A stretch of DNA of 64,000 nucleotides, from assembly GCF_900107645.1 (NCBI RefSeq), contig NZ_FNQN01000008.1:1-64000 (forward strand). Direction: 5' to 3'. This document shows, piece by piece, positions 44,034-54,619 of this stretch. The translations under genes and the position numbers were made by a program. The stretch's first letter is position 1. Each line of letters begins with the position of its first letter. Under the pieces are notes generated by a model, which saw nothing but the letters and a program-made list of their open reading frames with translations, did not search any database and was not told the origin of the DNA. Source of the stretch: Desulfuromusa kysingii. Its GTDB lineage: Bacteria > Desulfobacterota > Desulfuromonadia > Desulfuromonadales > Geopsychrobacteraceae.

Positions 44034-45560
44034 TCAACTGATGAATAATGACTTTCCGGTCATCGCAGCCGGTTGTTCTAATCCCAGTAACTCCAGAATC
44101 GTTGGTGCTAGATCAGCAAGAATGCCATCGTGAAGAGGTCGATCCTTGTGTTTTGGATCCACATAGATACAGGGTACCAAATTGGTGGTATGCGCGGTAT
44201 GCGGATGGCCGTTGGCATCCACCATTTGTTCACAATTGCCATGGTCAGCAGTAATCAATAATTGCCCCCCGGCCTGAACCACCGATGCAACCACCCGTCC
44301 CAGACAACTGTCCACCGCTTCCACAGCCTCAATTGCCGCCGACAAAACCCCGGTGTGGCCAACCATGTCACAATTAGCGAAGTTAAGGATAATCAACTGG
44401 TATTCACCGGATTCAACACGCGCAACCACTTTATCAGTCACCTCGACGGCACTCATCGCGGGCTTTTGATCATAAGTTGCAACATCCTGAGGGGAAGGAA
44501 CCAGCACCCGATCTTCACCGGGCCAGGGTTTTTCAACACCACCATTGAAGAAAAAGGTGACATGTGCATATTTTTCTGTTTCCGCAATTCGCAGTTGCTT
44601 TAGTCCAGCTTTGGAGACAACTTCGGCCAGAATATCGGGATAGACCTCAGAAGGAAACGCGACCGGCAGATCAAAGGTTTCATCATACTCAGTCAGACAG
44701 ACGTAATCGACAAGTCTTGGTATTTTATTGCGATGAAACCCGTCAAAGTCTTTCGACGTTAAAGCCCGGGTTATTTCTCTGACACGATCAGAGCGAAAAT
44801 TGAAGCAGATAATGCCATCCCCGTCATTAATGTCACCTGCTTGACTGACAACCCAGGGCTCGACAAACTCATCGGTCTGGTTGGCGGCATAGGCGGCTTC
44901 AATCGCTGTGGCTGAAGAATCTGCCGATTGCCCGACACCTTGAGTCATGGCCAGATAGCACTTTTCAATCCGCTGCCAACGATTATCCCGATCCATCGCC
45001 CAGTAGCGTCCGGTTATGGTGACGACTCTCCCAAGACCAATTTGCTTGAGTTCCGTTTCCAGTTGTTGCAGATATCCACCCGCACTTTTCGGTGGGGTAT
45101 CACGGCCATCCAGAAATGCATGGATACAGACATCTTTAACACCCAGCTTCTGTGCCATCCGGATCAGGGCGTAAAGATGAGTATTGTGGGAGTGGACTCC
45201 ACCGTCAGAGAGCAACCCCAGCAGATGCAGTTTCCCACCTGAGGCCGCTAACTGCTGGTAAAGACTTTTCAACGCCGGATTATCAAAAATTGAACCATCG
45301 GCAATAGCCAGACTGATCCGACTCAAGTCTTGATAAATAATCCGCCCGGCACCAATATTCATGTGTCCGACTTCAGAATTGCCCATCTGCCCATCCGGCA
45401 ACCCGACATCGCCCCCTGAGGCGCTTAAACGACTGACGGGATAGGTCTCCCGGAGAGCATCCAAGACCGGAGTTTTGGCCTGACAAGCAGCATTATTTTC
45501 ACAGCTTTCACTAATTCCCCAGCCATCCAAGATAACTAAGGCTACAGGCCCTGTTCCCAT
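44034..45560 (-). CDS. gpmI: 2,3-bisphosphoglycerate-independent phosphoglycerate mutase
   Basis: 508 residues, the usual length. [10 protein letters not shown] begins the alkaline-phosphatase-like domain, the catalytic Ser62 is in [14 protein letters not shown], and metal ligands are in [10 protein letters not shown] and near HTTNLVP. It interconverts 3- and 2-phosphoglycerate with manganese. I chose ATG 45560, which has GGGAGAGC before it and begins at the stop of the TPR gene. An in-frame ATG at 45581 would overlap that gene by 20 bases. Confidence 0.95.
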   Translation of the reverse strand: MGTGPVALVILDGWGISESCENNAACQAKTPVLDALRETYPVSRLSASGGDVGLPDGQMGNSEVGHMNIGAGRIIYQDLSRISLAIADGSIFDNPALKSLYQQLAASGGKLHLLGLLSDGGVHSHNTHLYALIRMAQKLGVKDVCIHAFLDGRDTPPKSAGGYLQQLETELKQIGLGRVVTITGRYWAMDRDNRWQRIEKCYLAMTQGVGQSADSSATAIEAAYAANQTDEFVEPWVVSQAGDINDGDGIICFNFRSDRVREITRALTSKDFDGFHRNKIPRLVDYVCLTEYDETFDLPVAFPSEVYPDILAEVVSKAGLKQLRIAETEKYAHVTFFFNGGVEKPWPGEDRVLVPSPQDVATYDQKPAMSAVEVTDKVVARVESGEYQLIILNFANCDMVGHTGVLSAAIEAVEAVDSCLGRVVASVVQAGGQLLITADHGNCEQMVDANGHPHTAHTTNLVPCIYVDPKHKDRPLHDGILADLAPTILELLGLEQPAAMTGKSLFIS

Positions 45561-45561
45561 T

Positions 45562-46932
45562 TCAGCTCTCCCGCGATCCATGTGGAATCATTTTTGGTTC
45601 CTCTATCAGTTTAGCATCCTGAATCTGCTTGCGCTCAGGTAAGACCAGAGAATCCCAGGTTTTACATTCCGGACAACGACTAGACCACTCAGTAAACTTG
45701 GCTCCACAGTTTTCACAGACAAAACCAAGGAACAAGTAACCATCAATTCTTAATGCTTTCTGATACTCAACGACGGCCTCTTCAATATTATTGCGCCGCC
45801 GCTGTGCTTCAGCCAACAGCAGATGCAGTTTGCTGAAATCAACCCCTGAACTTTCCAAATCGGTCAAGTGCTGCATGGCTTCATCAACCATTTCCAGTCG
45901 CAGACAAAGGCGCCCAAGGTACAGTTTAAGAAGTAAATCTTCGCTATCGACCTGCATTTGGCTGCGATAGAAAGCAAGCAACGCAGCGGGGTCTTCAGCA
46001 TCGATATAGAGGTCTTCTAATCTGGCGAGGAAAACGCTTCTCTTCAGCGCCTTATAACCATCCTGATAGACCCGAATAGCATCGGCATCGCGGCCTGCCT
46101 GACGATAGGCATCGCCAAGAGTCACCCGTGCCGGAGTGAACGATACATTGCGTTTGATAATGTCGCGACAAACTTCGATGGCTTGATCTTGTTTGCCATT
46201 TTCGAGTTCATTACGCGCAACCTCATAACGCAATTGCAGTAAAATCTGTTTCTCGATATCGGCTTTGGACCCGGATTTCGATATTTTTAATATCTTCTTC
46301 TGTAATTCAAGGGCATCCTGCCAATTCCCTAAATCCATTTGAATGTCACGTAACGCACGCATTGCTTTGCGGTTATTAACATCGCCATCCAACAATTCTT
46401 TATAGACGGCCATGGCCTCTTCACGCCGGCCACTTTCTTCATAAGTCAGGGCCAGTTTAAAGAGAACCTCTAACCCTTTAGGTTCAATTTTCAGAGCTTT
46501 TTTCAGCAGGTCAATCCCCTCTTGCGGATTTCCCTCTTGCAACGCTACGCTAGCCAGAGCGAGATAACAGTCAATCCGCTGCGGATCCCGGTCTAATGCC
46601 TTTTTCAACAACGCCCGCGCTTGCTTCATATCACCGGAGAGAAGTCGACCGACACCACTCCGATAGATGGCTTCTATCTCTTCTGCCTTCTTTAAGAGAC
46701 GCCCCCCCTTCCAGTTACGGAAGGAATAAATAAATGCGCTCAAAAAATGGATCCCATTGCCTAACAGCAGACCAATCAACAACACACAGATCAGCATGAT
46801 TGCCGATGGCAGAGTGTAACTGAGATCAGTGGTCAGAAAGATTGTCATATCTCCCGGGTTAATTCCCCAGAAGTACAAAAATCCAACAGCAAAGAGGATA
46901 AAAGCTAAAACGAGGACAGCAATTAAAATCAT
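45562..46932 (-). CDS. lapB: LapB/YciM-like TPR protein with fused LapA-like membrane N-terminus
   Basis: 456 residues. The first 75 residues hold two hydrophobic helices around [14 protein letters not shown], resembling LapA (DUF1049). About nine tetratricopeptide repeats follow (for example [20 protein letters not shown]), and the C-terminus has a rubredoxin-like zinc knuckle [21 protein letters not shown]. In Escherichia coli, LapA and LapB are separate and regulate lipopolysaccharide synthesis by guiding LpxC to FtsH. I chose ATG 46932 with GGAG before it; TTG 46944 and ATG 46938 are in frame upstream. The gene is followed directly by gpmI. Confidence 0.85.
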   Translation of the reverse strand: MILIAVLVLAFILFAVGFLYFWGINPGDMTIFLTTDLSYTLPSAIMLICVLLIGLLLGNGIHFLSAFIYSFRNWKGGRLLKKAEEIEAIYRSGVGRLLSGDMKQARALLKKALDRDPQRIDCYLALASVALQEGNPQEGIDLLKKALKIEPKGLEVLFKLALTYEESGRREEAMAVYKELLDGDVNNRKAMRALRDIQMDLGNWQDALELQKKILKISKSGSKADIEKQILLQLRYEVARNELENGKQDQAIEVCRDIIKRNVSFTPARVTLGDAYRQAGRDADAIRVYQDGYKALKRSVFLARLEDLYIDAEDPAALLAFYRSQMQVDSEDLLLKLYLGRLCLRLEMVDEAMQHLTDLESSGVDFSKLHLLLAEAQRRRNNIEEAVVEYQKALRIDGYLFLGFVCENCGAKFTEWSSRCPECKTWDSLVLPERKQIQDAKLIEEPKMIPHGSRES

Positions 46933-46974
46933 GACCATCTCCAAGCTAACCCACAGTGCGGGTCACAGGGTTAT

Positions 46975-47328
46975 TTACTCACCAAACTTTTCTACTTCAG
47001 CTTTACAGTCAACACAATATCGGGAAAATGGCCTGACTTCCATGCGCCGCGCGGGAATCTCTTCTTCGCAGCGGAGACAAAGACCGTAAACACCCTTATC
47101 AATTCGTTCTAAAGCAGCATCAATATCGCGCACTCTGGATCGCTGAGTTTCACTAAGATTCATCAAGACTTCTTGATGATAACTATTGGCAGACATATCA
47201 CCGATGTCGGGAACGCCATCTTTACCCAATGACTGAGAAGCGGCATAAGCACGCTCAGAATCAGCCAAAACTTCATCACGCATCTCAATCAAATGCGCCT
47301 TAATCTCTGCTAGATCTTTAACATCCAT
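46975..47328 (-). CDS. DksA/TraR-family zinc-finger protein
   Basis: 117 residues. A helical N-terminal half (DVKDLAEIKAHLIEMRDEVL, then a DIGDMSANSY loop) is followed by the four-Cys zinc finger CLRC with CVDC, 17 residues between the pairs. DksA-family proteins bind the RNA polymerase secondary channel. The acidic tip of true DksA cannot be confirmed by eye, so regulation or a structural role is uncertain. ATG 47328 has GGAGG about nine bases upstream; ATG 47346 is in frame and possible. It lies eight bases after rlmH (or 25 with the shorter start). Confidence 0.88.
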   Translation of the reverse strand: MDVKDLAEIKAHLIEMRDEVLADSERAYAASQSLGKDGVPDIGDMSANSYHQEVLMNLSETQRSRVRDIDAALERIDKGVYGLCLRCEEEIPARRMEVRPFSRYCVDCKAEVEKFGE

Positions 47329-47353
47329 TGGGCAATCCACCTCCATAAACTAC

Positions 47354-47827
47354 CTACCGGTTATGGTAGGGCTCATTTTTAATAATGGTACAGCTCCGAT
47401 AGAGCTGTTCAAGTAACAAAACTCTAGCCATCTGATGAGTAAAAGTCATCTTTGACAACGACAGGATCAAATCTGCCTGCTTCCGAACCTCAGGAGCTAA
47501 GCCATAAGGCCCACCAACGATAAGACACCAATCGCGGCCACCATGGAGCATTTCTGTGGACAGGAGATCCGCAAATGACTCTGAACCCAGATTTCGTCCC
47601 CGCTCATCAAGAACAATAACAAAAGTCCGGGCAGGGACCTTTTCCAGAAGCCGCTCCCCTTCTCGCTTGAGCAGCCCCGTCTGATCTCCTTTGCGCCCCC
47701 CTTTTTCTTCTTTCAGTTCAACGATATCCAGAGGAAAATACCGTTGGACCCGTGCAGCGTATTCCTGTGCCGCTTCTCGCTGCCAAACTTCAGTCAACTT
47801 GCCAATGCAGATCAGCTTAAACTTCAC
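47354..47827 (-). CDS. rlmH: 23S rRNA (pseudouridine1915-N3)-methyltransferase RlmH
   Basis: 157 residues, the SPOUT methyltransferase RlmH. The knot contains FVIVLDERGRNLGSESFADL, CLIVGGPYGLAP and the C-terminal LSKMTFTHQMARVLLLEQLY ending in NEPYHNR, which is nearly invariant in the family. It methylates the pseudouridine at position 1915 of 23S rRNA. The start overlaps the rsfS stop by one base, so the two are translated together, a common pairing. Confidence 0.95.
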   Translation of the reverse strand: MKFKLICIGKLTEVWQREAAQEYAARVQRYFPLDIVELKEEKGGRKGDQTGLLKREGERLLEKVPARTFVIVLDERGRNLGSESFADLLSTEMLHGGRDWCLIVGGPYGLAPEVRKQADLILSLSKMTFTHQMARVLLLEQLYRSCTIIKNEPYHNR

Positions 47828-48183
47828 TACGCTTCAGTCTGTTCCAGTTCAACCTCGGGAGCTTCACTCCATAGGCCCTCAAGGTCATAAAATTCACGAA
47901 CAGACTGTTGAAACACGTGAACCATAATATCACCATAATCGAGTAGAACCCAGCGCCCCTTGTCCATTCCTTCGATTGCCAACGGCAGGACGTGATGGCT
48001 ATGTTTAAGTTCTGTTTTGATATTTTCAGCGATAGCTTGGACTTGCCGGTCGGATCGTCCCGTAGCAATAAGCAGGTAATCGGTTAGGGTAGAGAGGTCT
48101 CTGACGTCGAGTAACTTGAGGTTCACTGCTTTTTTATCGAGTGCGTACTTAACAGCTAACATTCCTGTTTCTATAGATTGCAA
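47827..48183 (-). CDS. rsfS: Ribosomal silencing factor RsfS
   Basis: 118 residues. KKAVNLKLLDVRDLSTLTDYLL and the following ATGRSDRQVQAIAENI are typical of RsfS/DUF143. WVLLDYGDIMVHVFQ near the end is the L14-binding surface. It blocks subunit joining when nutrients are scarce. The start is TTG 48183, preceded by GAAGG at good spacing; ATG 48162, seven codons later, has AGGA too close. It overlaps rlmH by one base. Confidence 0.94.
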   Translation of the reverse strand: MQSIETGMLAVKYALDKKAVNLKLLDVRDLSTLTDYLLIATGRSDRQVQAIAENIKTELKHSHHVLPLAIEGMDKGRWVLLDYGDIMVHVFQQSVREFYDLEGLWSEAPEVELEQTEA

Positions 48184-48204
48184 ATTATTACCTTCTTATT
48201 TTCT

Positions 48205-48843
48205 TTAAGAATAGAGGTGATGTGCCTTAATATAATCAATGACCGCCAGCGGAACCTGATCCGCGACATCCAGACCTGCAGACACCTTTTGGCGAATGTC
48301 CGTAGATGATACATCTTTACAGGTGTGGGCCACAGCAATCAATGAAAACCCCGTATCACATTGAAGATTTTTGGAGTCGGAATCATAGCAGAAGCGCCCT
48401 GCGATAGCAACTGGGAGAAGCTCTGGTATTGAGCCGACGTACCCAGGTCTGGCCGTTACCACAATATGCGCATACTCAAATAATCGCGGGTAATCTTTCC
48501 AGAGACTCAATTCCTGAAACGAATCAACCCCCATAATAAAATAGTATTCATTCTGTGGATACTTTGCATGGAGTTGTTGTAGCGTTTCTACCGAATAGCT
48601 CGCCCCGCCCCGTCGTCCTTCCAGGTCACAGCTACGGAACTGCGGGGTATTTGCCAGAGCCAGGTCGACCATGGCCAACCGATGCTCAAACGGGATGTCT
48701 GCGGCTAGATCTTTATGTGGGGGTTGACAGGTCGGAATAAACCACACCTGCTCAAGGTTACAACTTTTCTGCACCTCTGCGGCGATATATAAATGACCGA
48801 AATGGATAGGATTAAAGGTTCCCCCAAGCAACCCTATACGCAT
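48205..48843 (-). CDS. nadD: Nicotinate-nucleotide adenylyltransferase
   Basis: 212 residues. The nucleotidyltransferase motif GGTFNPIHFGH is at the N-terminus with His14-x-x-His17 and the SSTDIR motif lies near the C-terminus. It makes deamido-NAD from nicotinate mononucleotide and ATP. ATG 48843 has GGAGG directly upstream. A longer in-frame start at 48885 would overlap proA and adds 14 residues absent from the family. It begins ten bases after the proA stop. Confidence 0.95.
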   Translation of the reverse strand: MRIGLLGGTFNPIHFGHLYIAAEVQKSCNLEQVWFIPTCQPPHKDLAADIPFEHRLAMVDLALANTPQFRSCDLEGRRGGASYSVETLQQLHAKYPQNEYYFIMGVDSFQELSLWKDYPRLFEYAHIVVTARPGYVGSIPELLPVAIAGRFCYDSDSKNLQCDTGFSLIAVAHTCKDVSSTDIRQKVSAGLDVADQVPLAVIDYIKAHHLYS

Positions 48844-48853
48844 ACATCCTCCA

Positions 48854-50110
48854 TTATTCGCGAATTTGACCATCCCCGAGGACAATAAATTTACGTGTGG
48901 TTAGATCTTCGAGCCCCATAGGGCCAAATGAGTGCAGCTTACTTGTAGAGATACCAATCTCGGCTCCTAACCCCAGCTGATTACCATCGGAAAAACGTGA
49001 GGAAGCATTCACCATAACGACACTGGAATTAATTTCGCGTAAAAATCGTTGTGACAAACGATAATCATTGGTCACAATAACTTCCGTATGTAGAGAGCTA
49101 TACGTCTCGATATGTTGGCGTGCCTGTTCATAGTCTGCAACGACACGAACAGCTAAGATCAACTCAAGATATTCTGCCGCCCAATCCTCTTCTGTTGCTG
49201 GGACCAGGTCCTTGACTATTTTTCTTGCTGCTTCGCAACCTCGCATCTCAACACCTGATTGGCGCATTGCAGAGACAATCTGTGGCAAAAATGTGGTCGC
49301 AACATCACGGTGAACCAACAGCGTTTCCATCGCGTTGCAAACACCGGGTCTTTGCACCTTAGCATTCAAACAGATCTGTTCGGCCATCCGCAAGTCAGCA
49401 GCAACATCAACATAGGTATGGCAGACTCCTTTGTAGTGCTTAATGACTGGGATTCGCGAGTTGTTAGCGACATAGCGAATCAAACCTTCACCACCGCGGG
49501 GGATTATAAGATCTATCTGCTCATCAAGCTGCAATAGCTCAGCCACCGCCTCTCTGTCACTCGTGGTTATGACCTGAAGTGCCGCCTGCGGTAACCCCAT
49601 GGACTCTAATGGCTGTTGCAGGATGGCCCCAATCGCGCGGTTCGAATGGATGGCCTCGGAACCACCACGCAAAATCACCGCATTGCCGCTTTTCAAACAT
49701 AACCCAGCAGCATCCGCAGTCACATTCGGTCGTGACTCATAGATAATACCAATCACTCCTAGCGGAATACGCTGCCGTCCGACCTTAATGCCATTGGGCC
49801 GCAACCACATCCCAGATATTTCACCAACAGGATCTGGAAGGAGCGCAACTTCGCGTAACCCGTCGGCCATTGCCACGACCCTCTCAGGGGTCAAGGTAAG
49901 GCGATCAAGCATTGCGGCAGCCATATTATTCTCTCGTGCCACACAGAGATCTCTCTCATTCTCTGCACAGATACGAGCGGAATGATCTTCCAGCGCTGTC
50001 GCCATATTCAAGAGCAACTGATTTTTCGTTGCTGAAGATAAAATTGCCATATCTCTCGACGCCTGTTTTGCGGCCTCAGCCACAGCCAGCATTTGTTCAC
50101 CGATTGACAT
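48854..50110 (-). CDS. proA: Gamma-glutamyl phosphate reductase
   Basis: 418 residues, an aldehyde dehydrogenase-like reductase of proline synthesis. The catalytic Cys is in [19 protein letters not shown], and [20 protein letters not shown] is the nucleotide-binding part. It reduces glutamyl phosphate to glutamate semialdehyde. ATG 50110 overlaps the proB stop (ATGA); a TTG one codon earlier is a possible alternative. proB lies immediately upstream, so synthesis of proline is operon-encoded. Confidence 0.96.
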   Translation of the reverse strand: MSIGEQMLAVAEAAKQASRDMAILSSATKNQLLLNMATALEDHSARICAENERDLCVARENNMAAAMLDRLTLTPERVVAMADGLREVALLPDPVGEISGMWLRPNGIKVGRQRIPLGVIGIIYESRPNVTADAAGLCLKSGNAVILRGGSEAIHSNRAIGAILQQPLESMGLPQAALQVITTSDREAVAELLQLDEQIDLIIPRGGEGLIRYVANNSRIPVIKHYKGVCHTYVDVAADLRMAEQICLNAKVQRPGVCNAMETLLVHRDVATTFLPQIVSAMRQSGVEMRGCEAARKIVKDLVPATEEDWAAEYLELILAVRVVADYEQARQHIETYSSLHTEVIVTNDYRLSQRFLREINSSVVMVNASSRFSDGNQLGLGAEIGISTSKLHSFGPMGLEDLTTRKFIVLGDGQIRE

Positions 50111-51252
50111 CAATAAATCTCCTCTTCATCTGTCGCTGCTAAAACCAGATTATCCCGGCAGACCACTTCATCCCGGTATTTATAACCGAGCACCTGTTCG
50201 ATCTCAGCGCATTGTTTTCCCATTATTTGTAACACTTCAGCCAAAGAATAGCTGATCACCCCTCTGGCAAACTCCTTGCCTTCCCGTGTACAAAGACGCA
50301 CCGCATCACCGCGCTCAAATCCCCCTTCGACGCCACAAATTCCTGATGGCAACAAACTCTTACCATGCTTCAGGACCGCCGACTGCCCCCCCTCATCAAC
50401 GATCAGTTTGCCTTTGGGTTTTTTAGAAAACGCGATCCAGTGCTTTTTGGCCGTCAATTTTGAGTGAGCCGGCAAAAAATAGGTTCCGACATCTTCACCT
50501 GAGAATACCCGGGCAAGAATATTCGGGCTACGGCCATTGACGATCAAGGTTCCAACACCGCTCAAGCCTGCCCGCTTTGCCGCCTTAATCTTGGTAATCA
50601 TCCCGCCAGTTCCCAAGCTCCCGTGCGATTTTCCACCGAGAGACTCAACTTCTGGTGTGATTCTCTCGACCACAGGGATCATTTTCGCTTCAGGATTAAC
50701 TTGCGGATCCTGATCATAAAAGCCATCAACGTCTGAAAGTATAATTAACAGATCGGCTTCGGAAAGAGTCGTCACCAAGGCAGATAAATTATCATTATCA
50801 CCAAAACGGATCTCCTCGACCACCACAGTGTCATTTTCATTGACTATCGGCGTAATCCCATACTCCAGCAAGGTCATGACCGTATTTCTGGCGTTGAGAT
50901 AGCGGCGGCGATTGGACAAATCATCGCGGGTCAATAAGACCTGAGCCACATCATGATTCAGAGCATGAAAAGTTTCCTGATACTCGTGGATAATTCGAGT
51001 CTGTCCTATGGCTGCGGCAGCCTGTTTTTGCGGAATCGTCTGTGGACGTCCATTAATTCCAAGTTGCCTCTTCCCTGCGGCTACCGCACCAGATGAAACC
51101 ACGATAATTTCCAGACCCTGGTCGATGAGACGACAAATACCTGTAGCAATCGAAGCAACTTGATCATTTTCCAAGCCGTGAGCATCAGAGATGACACCAC
51201 TGCCAATTTTGATGACGACACGTTTCACATGTGCGAGCAAGGCCTTACGCAT
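50110..51252 (-). CDS. proB: Glutamate 5-kinase
   Basis: 380 residues. The amino-acid kinase domain starts [13 protein letters not shown] and has the feedback region [12 protein letters not shown] and [20 protein letters not shown]-terminal PUA domain (about residues 275-370) is present. It phosphorylates glutamate as the first step of proline synthesis and is normally inhibited by proline. It precedes proA with a one-base-offset ATGA overlap and follows obg after 68 bases, as in many deltaproteobacteria. Confidence 0.96.
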   Translation of the reverse strand: MRKALLAHVKRVVIKIGSGVISDAHGLENDQVASIATGICRLIDQGLEIIVVSSGAVAAGKRQLGINGRPQTIPQKQAAAAIGQTRIIHEYQETFHALNHDVAQVLLTRDDLSNRRRYLNARNTVMTLLEYGITPIVNENDTVVVEEIRFGDNDNLSALVTTLSEADLLIILSDVDGFYDQDPQVNPEAKMIPVVERITPEVESLGGKSHGSLGTGGMITKIKAAKRAGLSGVGTLIVNGRSPNILARVFSGEDVGTYFLPAHSKLTAKKHWIAFSKKPKGKLIVDEGGQSAVLKHGKSLLPSGICGVEGGFERGDAVRLCTREGKEFARGVISYSLAEVLQIMGKQCAEIEQVLGYKYRDEVVCRDNLVLAATDEEEIY

Positions 51253-51320
51253 AAACCCCTCAACTCAAATGAGTATAATCATGTGCCGTTACCCCTGACG
51301 ACACTACAGTGTTTGCAAAG

Positions 51321-52331
51321 TTAAGCTGAACGAAGTCGGTCGAGTTCATCACCAACGGCAGTGACCAACTCTTTTAGCCCTTCACCAGTAACAGCTGATA
51401 CGCTAAAGACCAAATAACCGAGTGATTGAAAATGTTCCATCAATTCCGATGTCTGCTGTCGGACTTCGGGGACATCAATTTTGGTTAAGACAACAATTTG
51501 TGGCTTGCCGGTCAAGGATTGATCATAACGCTTAAGTTCATTGTTAATCATCTCGAAATTTTCAAACGGATCCCCTTCCTGCATACAGGAAGTATCAACA
51601 AGATGGAGAAATAAATCGGTCCGTTCAACGTGTCGCAAAAACCGTGTCCCCAGACCCTGACCTTCGCTGGCACCAGCAATTAAACCAGGAATATCAGCCA
51701 TGACCATGGTCTTGTACCCCCCATACGGAACGACTCCGAGATTCGGGACAAGGGTAGTAAATGGATAATCGGCAATTTTCGGTTTGGCTGCCGACAACGA
51801 TGATATCAAAGTTGATTTTCCAGCATTTGGCAAACCCACTAAACCGATATCTGCCAATAATTTCAATTCCAATCGTAATGACTTAACTTCACCGGGGATT
51901 CCTGGTTGAGCATGCCGTGGAGCTCGATTGGTACTCGTCGCAAAACGGGCATTGCCGCGCCCCCCTTTACCTCCAGGGAGAAACAGTAACGGTTCGCCAA
52001 CTTCAGTCAAATCCGCGAGCACTTCATTGGTTTCATCATCATAGATCAGTGTCCCTTGTGGCACACGCAATTCTAAATCATCACCATTTTTTCCGTGCTT
52101 AGTTTTACCCAAACCTGGCGCGCCATTTTTCGCTTTACAATGATGCAGATAGCGGTAATCAAGCAATGTAGACAGAGCGCTATCGACCACAAAGTAGACA
52201 TTCCCACCGTCACCACCGTCACCACCGTCAGGTCCGCCTCTGGGGACAAACTTTTCACGCAGAAATGAGACACAACCACGGCCCCCATCTCCCGCTTTAA
52301 CTTCGATTCGCACCTGATCAACAAACTTCAT
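51321..52331 (-). CDS. obg: GTPase Obg (CgtA)
   Basis: 336 residues. The N-terminal Obg fold has repeated glycine turns (GGDGGRGCVSFLREKFVPRG and GGPDGGDGGDGGNVY). The G domain follows with GLPNAGKST, DIPGLIAGASEG and TKID motifs. It acts in ribosome assembly and stringent-type stress control. It is downstream of rplU-rpmA, separated by a terminator, and followed by proB. Confidence 0.96.
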   Translation of the reverse strand: MKFVDQVRIEVKAGDGGRGCVSFLREKFVPRGGPDGGDGGDGGNVYFVVDSALSTLLDYRYLHHCKAKNGAPGLGKTKHGKNGDDLELRVPQGTLIYDDETNEVLADLTEVGEPLLFLPGGKGGRGNARFATSTNRAPRHAQPGIPGEVKSLRLELKLLADIGLVGLPNAGKSTLISSLSAAKPKIADYPFTTLVPNLGVVPYGGYKTMVMADIPGLIAGASEGQGLGTRFLRHVERTDLFLHLVDTSCMQEGDPFENFEMINNELKRYDQSLTGKPQIVVLTKIDVPEVRQQTSELMEHFQSLGYLVFSVSAVTGEGLKELVTAVGDELDRLRSA

Positions 52332-52354
52332 CGATTCACTCCGCTAAAAACTCC

Positions 52355-52397
52355 AAAAACGACAGAACCCGGCCACCGCAAAGCGATACCGGGTTCT
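52355..52397 (-). terminator. Terminator or attenuator between rpmA and obg
   Basis: On the minus strand AGAACCCGG (complement of 52389-52397) pairs with CCGGGTTCT (complement of 52364-52372), and a GTCGTTTTTGG tail follows. The 9-bp stem plus T-run is a good intrinsic terminator. It should uncouple the abundant ribosomal-protein mRNA from obg. Confidence 0.75.
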
Positions 52398-52423
52398 TCT
52401 TAATTCATGCTTAACCAAGCTGA

Positions 52424-52678
52424 TCAGTCAGCGTAAACGCTGATATGCTTACGTCCTTGTGCCTTGGTTTCAAACTTTACAACACCGTCAATCTTTGCGA
52501 ACAAGGTGTAGTCCTTGCCACAGCCAACATTCACACCGGGATGGAAAGTTGTGCCACGTTGACGAACCAGGATTGAACCGGAAGAAACTGCTTCACCACC
52601 AAAACGTTTAATACCTAGTCTTTGACCGGCACTATCACGTCCGTTCCTGGAACTACCGGCCGCTTTCTTATGAGCCAT
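52424..52678 (-). CDS. rpmA: 50S ribosomal protein L27
   Basis: 84 residues. [20 protein letters not shown] with [20 protein letters not shown] is the standard L27 sequence, without the cleaved N-terminal extension seen in Firmicutes. Located 12 bases after rplU on the minus strand in the common rplU-rpmA-obg order. Confidence 0.97.
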   Translation of the reverse strand: MAHKKAAGSSRNGRDSAGQRLGIKRFGGEAVSSGSILVRQRGTTFHPGVNVGCGKDYTLFAKIDGVVKFETKAQGRKHISVYAD

Positions 52679-52690
52679 GAGAGTGCCTCC

Positions 52691-52999
52691 TTAAGCTTCG
52701 ATTGCCGCGACTTTAAGTCGGGTAATGGGTTGACGATGGCCGAATTTTCTCCGACTGCCACCGCGCCGTTTGGATTTAAAGATAAGGACCTTCTTATCTT
52801 TTTCCTGGGCTACGATCTGTGCCTTAACCTTTGCACCTGGTACGAGAGGTGTTCCGAGTTTAACCTCTGCGCCACCGACCATGAGGACTTGATCGAGTTC
52901 AATGGTATCACCCACTGCACCGTCAAGCATTTCGACCTTCAACAGGTCGCCTTCGGAAACTTTGTACTGTTTGCCTCCGGTCTTGATCACCGCATACAT
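52691..52999 (-). CDS. rplU: 50S ribosomal protein L21
   Basis: 102 residues. MYAVIKTGGKQYKVSEGD is the standard start and GHRQPITRLKV the standard end. ATG 52999 has AGGAG upstream; a longer in-frame start at 53035 adds 12 residues not found in L21. The first gene of the rplU-rpmA unit. Confidence 0.97.
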   Translation of the reverse strand: MYAVIKTGGKQYKVSEGDLLKVEMLDGAVGDTIELDQVLMVGGAEVKLGTPLVPGAKVKAQIVAQEKDKKVLIFKSKRRGGSRRKFGHRQPITRLKVAAIEA

Positions 53000-53129
53000 T
53001 GTTAATATTCTCCTATATTTTGAGCTAACATACAAACGCAGATATTGCGCTGCAACCGCAGACTTTATATGGTCAATTGATAATTTGTCAAGACAAATCC
53101 TATACCTTTATCTGCTGATGGCTAAACGC

Positions 53130-53159
53130 AAAAGCCCACCTGAATTCAGGTGGGCTTTT
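53130..53159. terminator. Terminator separating the nuo operon from rplU
   Basis: A perfect 30-base palindrome around GAATTC: AAAAGCCCACCTGAA (53130-53144) and its complement (53145-53159). It lies just past the nuoN stop on the minus strand and 130 bases before rplU, so it ends the complex I transcript. Confidence 0.88.
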
Positions 53160-53180
53160 GTAGAATCATAAACTGAGTAA

Positions 53181-54599
53181 TTACAGTAGTGTAGCAACAG
53201 CCTCTTTAGCAGCAGCCAGGATACTCTGCGGCATAGCACCGATCAATATAATTGCGAGAATAAAGAAGGTTCCCATTATCTTTGCTCCGAATGGCAGGAT
53301 AATAACGTCCTGCTCATTGTCAGCAGCGCAATATGCGGCCCGTGCCATCTTCAGGTAATAGAAGGCAGCAACAGCCGCATTCATAATGGCGATAATCACT
53401 AACGCATAGAACCCTTTATCGAGAGCTCCGGTAAACACCATAAACTTACCCATAAAGCCGATGGTCGGTGGCACACCAGCCATGCCAAAGACTGACACAA
53501 GCAAAGTTAGCGCTAACAGCGGAGAGCGGCGTGATAAACCTTTCAGATCATCAAAAGTGACATTTTCACCCTTGGGTGAAATATTGTAAATCACGTAAAA
53601 TGCACCCAAGTTCATCAAGAGGTAACCAATGACATAAAATACCGCAGCTGCCATACCCATTTCATCGGCCGTCAAAATACCAATCATGACATAACCTGCA
53701 TGGGCGATACTGGAGTATGCAAGCAAACGCTTCAAGTCAGTTTGTACCAAGGCACTGAAGTTGCCAAAAACCATTGACATGACAGCGATAACCGCCAAAA
53801 CCCAAGTCACTTGAGTGATATCGACACCGGCGACCGAGACAAACCGGAGCAGGATCAAAACGGCGCCAACCTTAGGCAGAGTTGCAACAAAACCGGTCGT
53901 TTCATTTGCTGCCCCCTGATAAACATCAGGAGCCCAAAAGTGCATAGGGAACATTGCCAATTTATAAAAGAATGCGGTCATGACCAGAACAATTGCAATC
54001 ACCGCCAGAGGTTGCGTTGCAACTAATCCTGGTAGCTTTTCAGTCAGCTCAACAAGGTAGGTTGTATGTGTCAAACCGAAGATATAGCTCATTCCATAGA
54101 GAGTCAAACCCGTCGAAGCAGCCCCAAAAAGGAGATACTTAATTCCCGCTTCTACGTGGATGCGACCTTGTCCCCGGCGAAATGGAATAATGACATACAG
54201 AGCATATGACGATATTTCCAGACTCAACAACATTGTCAGCAGCTCAACAGAACTACTCAAGAAGACCAGACCAAGAGCACTGATCGACAGAAACATGTTG
54301 TATTCTGTATGCAATCTTTCTTCAATCCCAGTCAGACCAGTGCCAAGTAAAAAGACCAGAAACAAACCAAGGACAATGACAACCTTGAACAATTGGGACA
54401 GGGAGTCAATTCGATAGACATCATAAAACATCAGTCCCTGAGTACCAATACTAGCGACAGTGACAACCAAGGTAACCGCTGCCAGCACCAGACTTACTGC
54501 CTGGACAGTACCAGTACGAAACTTGCCCAAGGTCATAAAAAACAAAACCAAGGTCGTCATCATCAGGGCAATTTCTGGCATAAAAACCGTGTTTAGCAT
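53181..54599 (-). CDS. nuoN: NADH-quinone oxidoreductase subunit N
   Basis: 472 residues with about 14 helices, antiporter-like subunit of the complex I membrane arm. The conserved Lys/Glu helices include YALYVIIPFRRGQGRIHVEA and FKGLSR-like DDLKGLSRRSPLLALTLLV. FFYKLAMFPMHFWAPDVYQG has the channel Lys and the invariant HxWxPDVY loop. ATG 54599 is chosen as it starts the first helix; a TTG at 54641 overlaps nuoM and adds 14 polar residues. It is the last gene of the cluster. Confidence 0.93.
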   Translation of the reverse strand: MLNTVFMPEIALMMTTLVLFFMTLGKFRTGTVQAVSLVLAAVTLVVTVASIGTQGLMFYDVYRIDSLSQLFKVVIVLGLFLVFLLGTGLTGIEERLHTEYNMFLSISALGLVFLSSSVELLTMLLSLEISSYALYVIIPFRRGQGRIHVEAGIKYLLFGAASTGLTLYGMSYIFGLTHTTYLVELTEKLPGLVATQPLAVIAIVLVMTAFFYKLAMFPMHFWAPDVYQGAANETTGFVATLPKVGAVLILLRFVSVAGVDITQVTWVLAVIAVMSMVFGNFSALVQTDLKRLLAYSSIAHAGYVMIGILTADEMGMAAAVFYVIGYLLMNLGAFYVIYNISPKGENVTFDDLKGLSRRSPLLALTLLVSVFGMAGVPPTIGFMGKFMVFTGALDKGFYALVIIAIMNAAVAAFYYLKMARAAYCAADNEQDVIILPFGAKIMGTFFILAIILIGAMPQSILAAAKEAVATLL

Positions 54600-54619
54600 A
54601 AGTTGATCCGATTCGTGAG

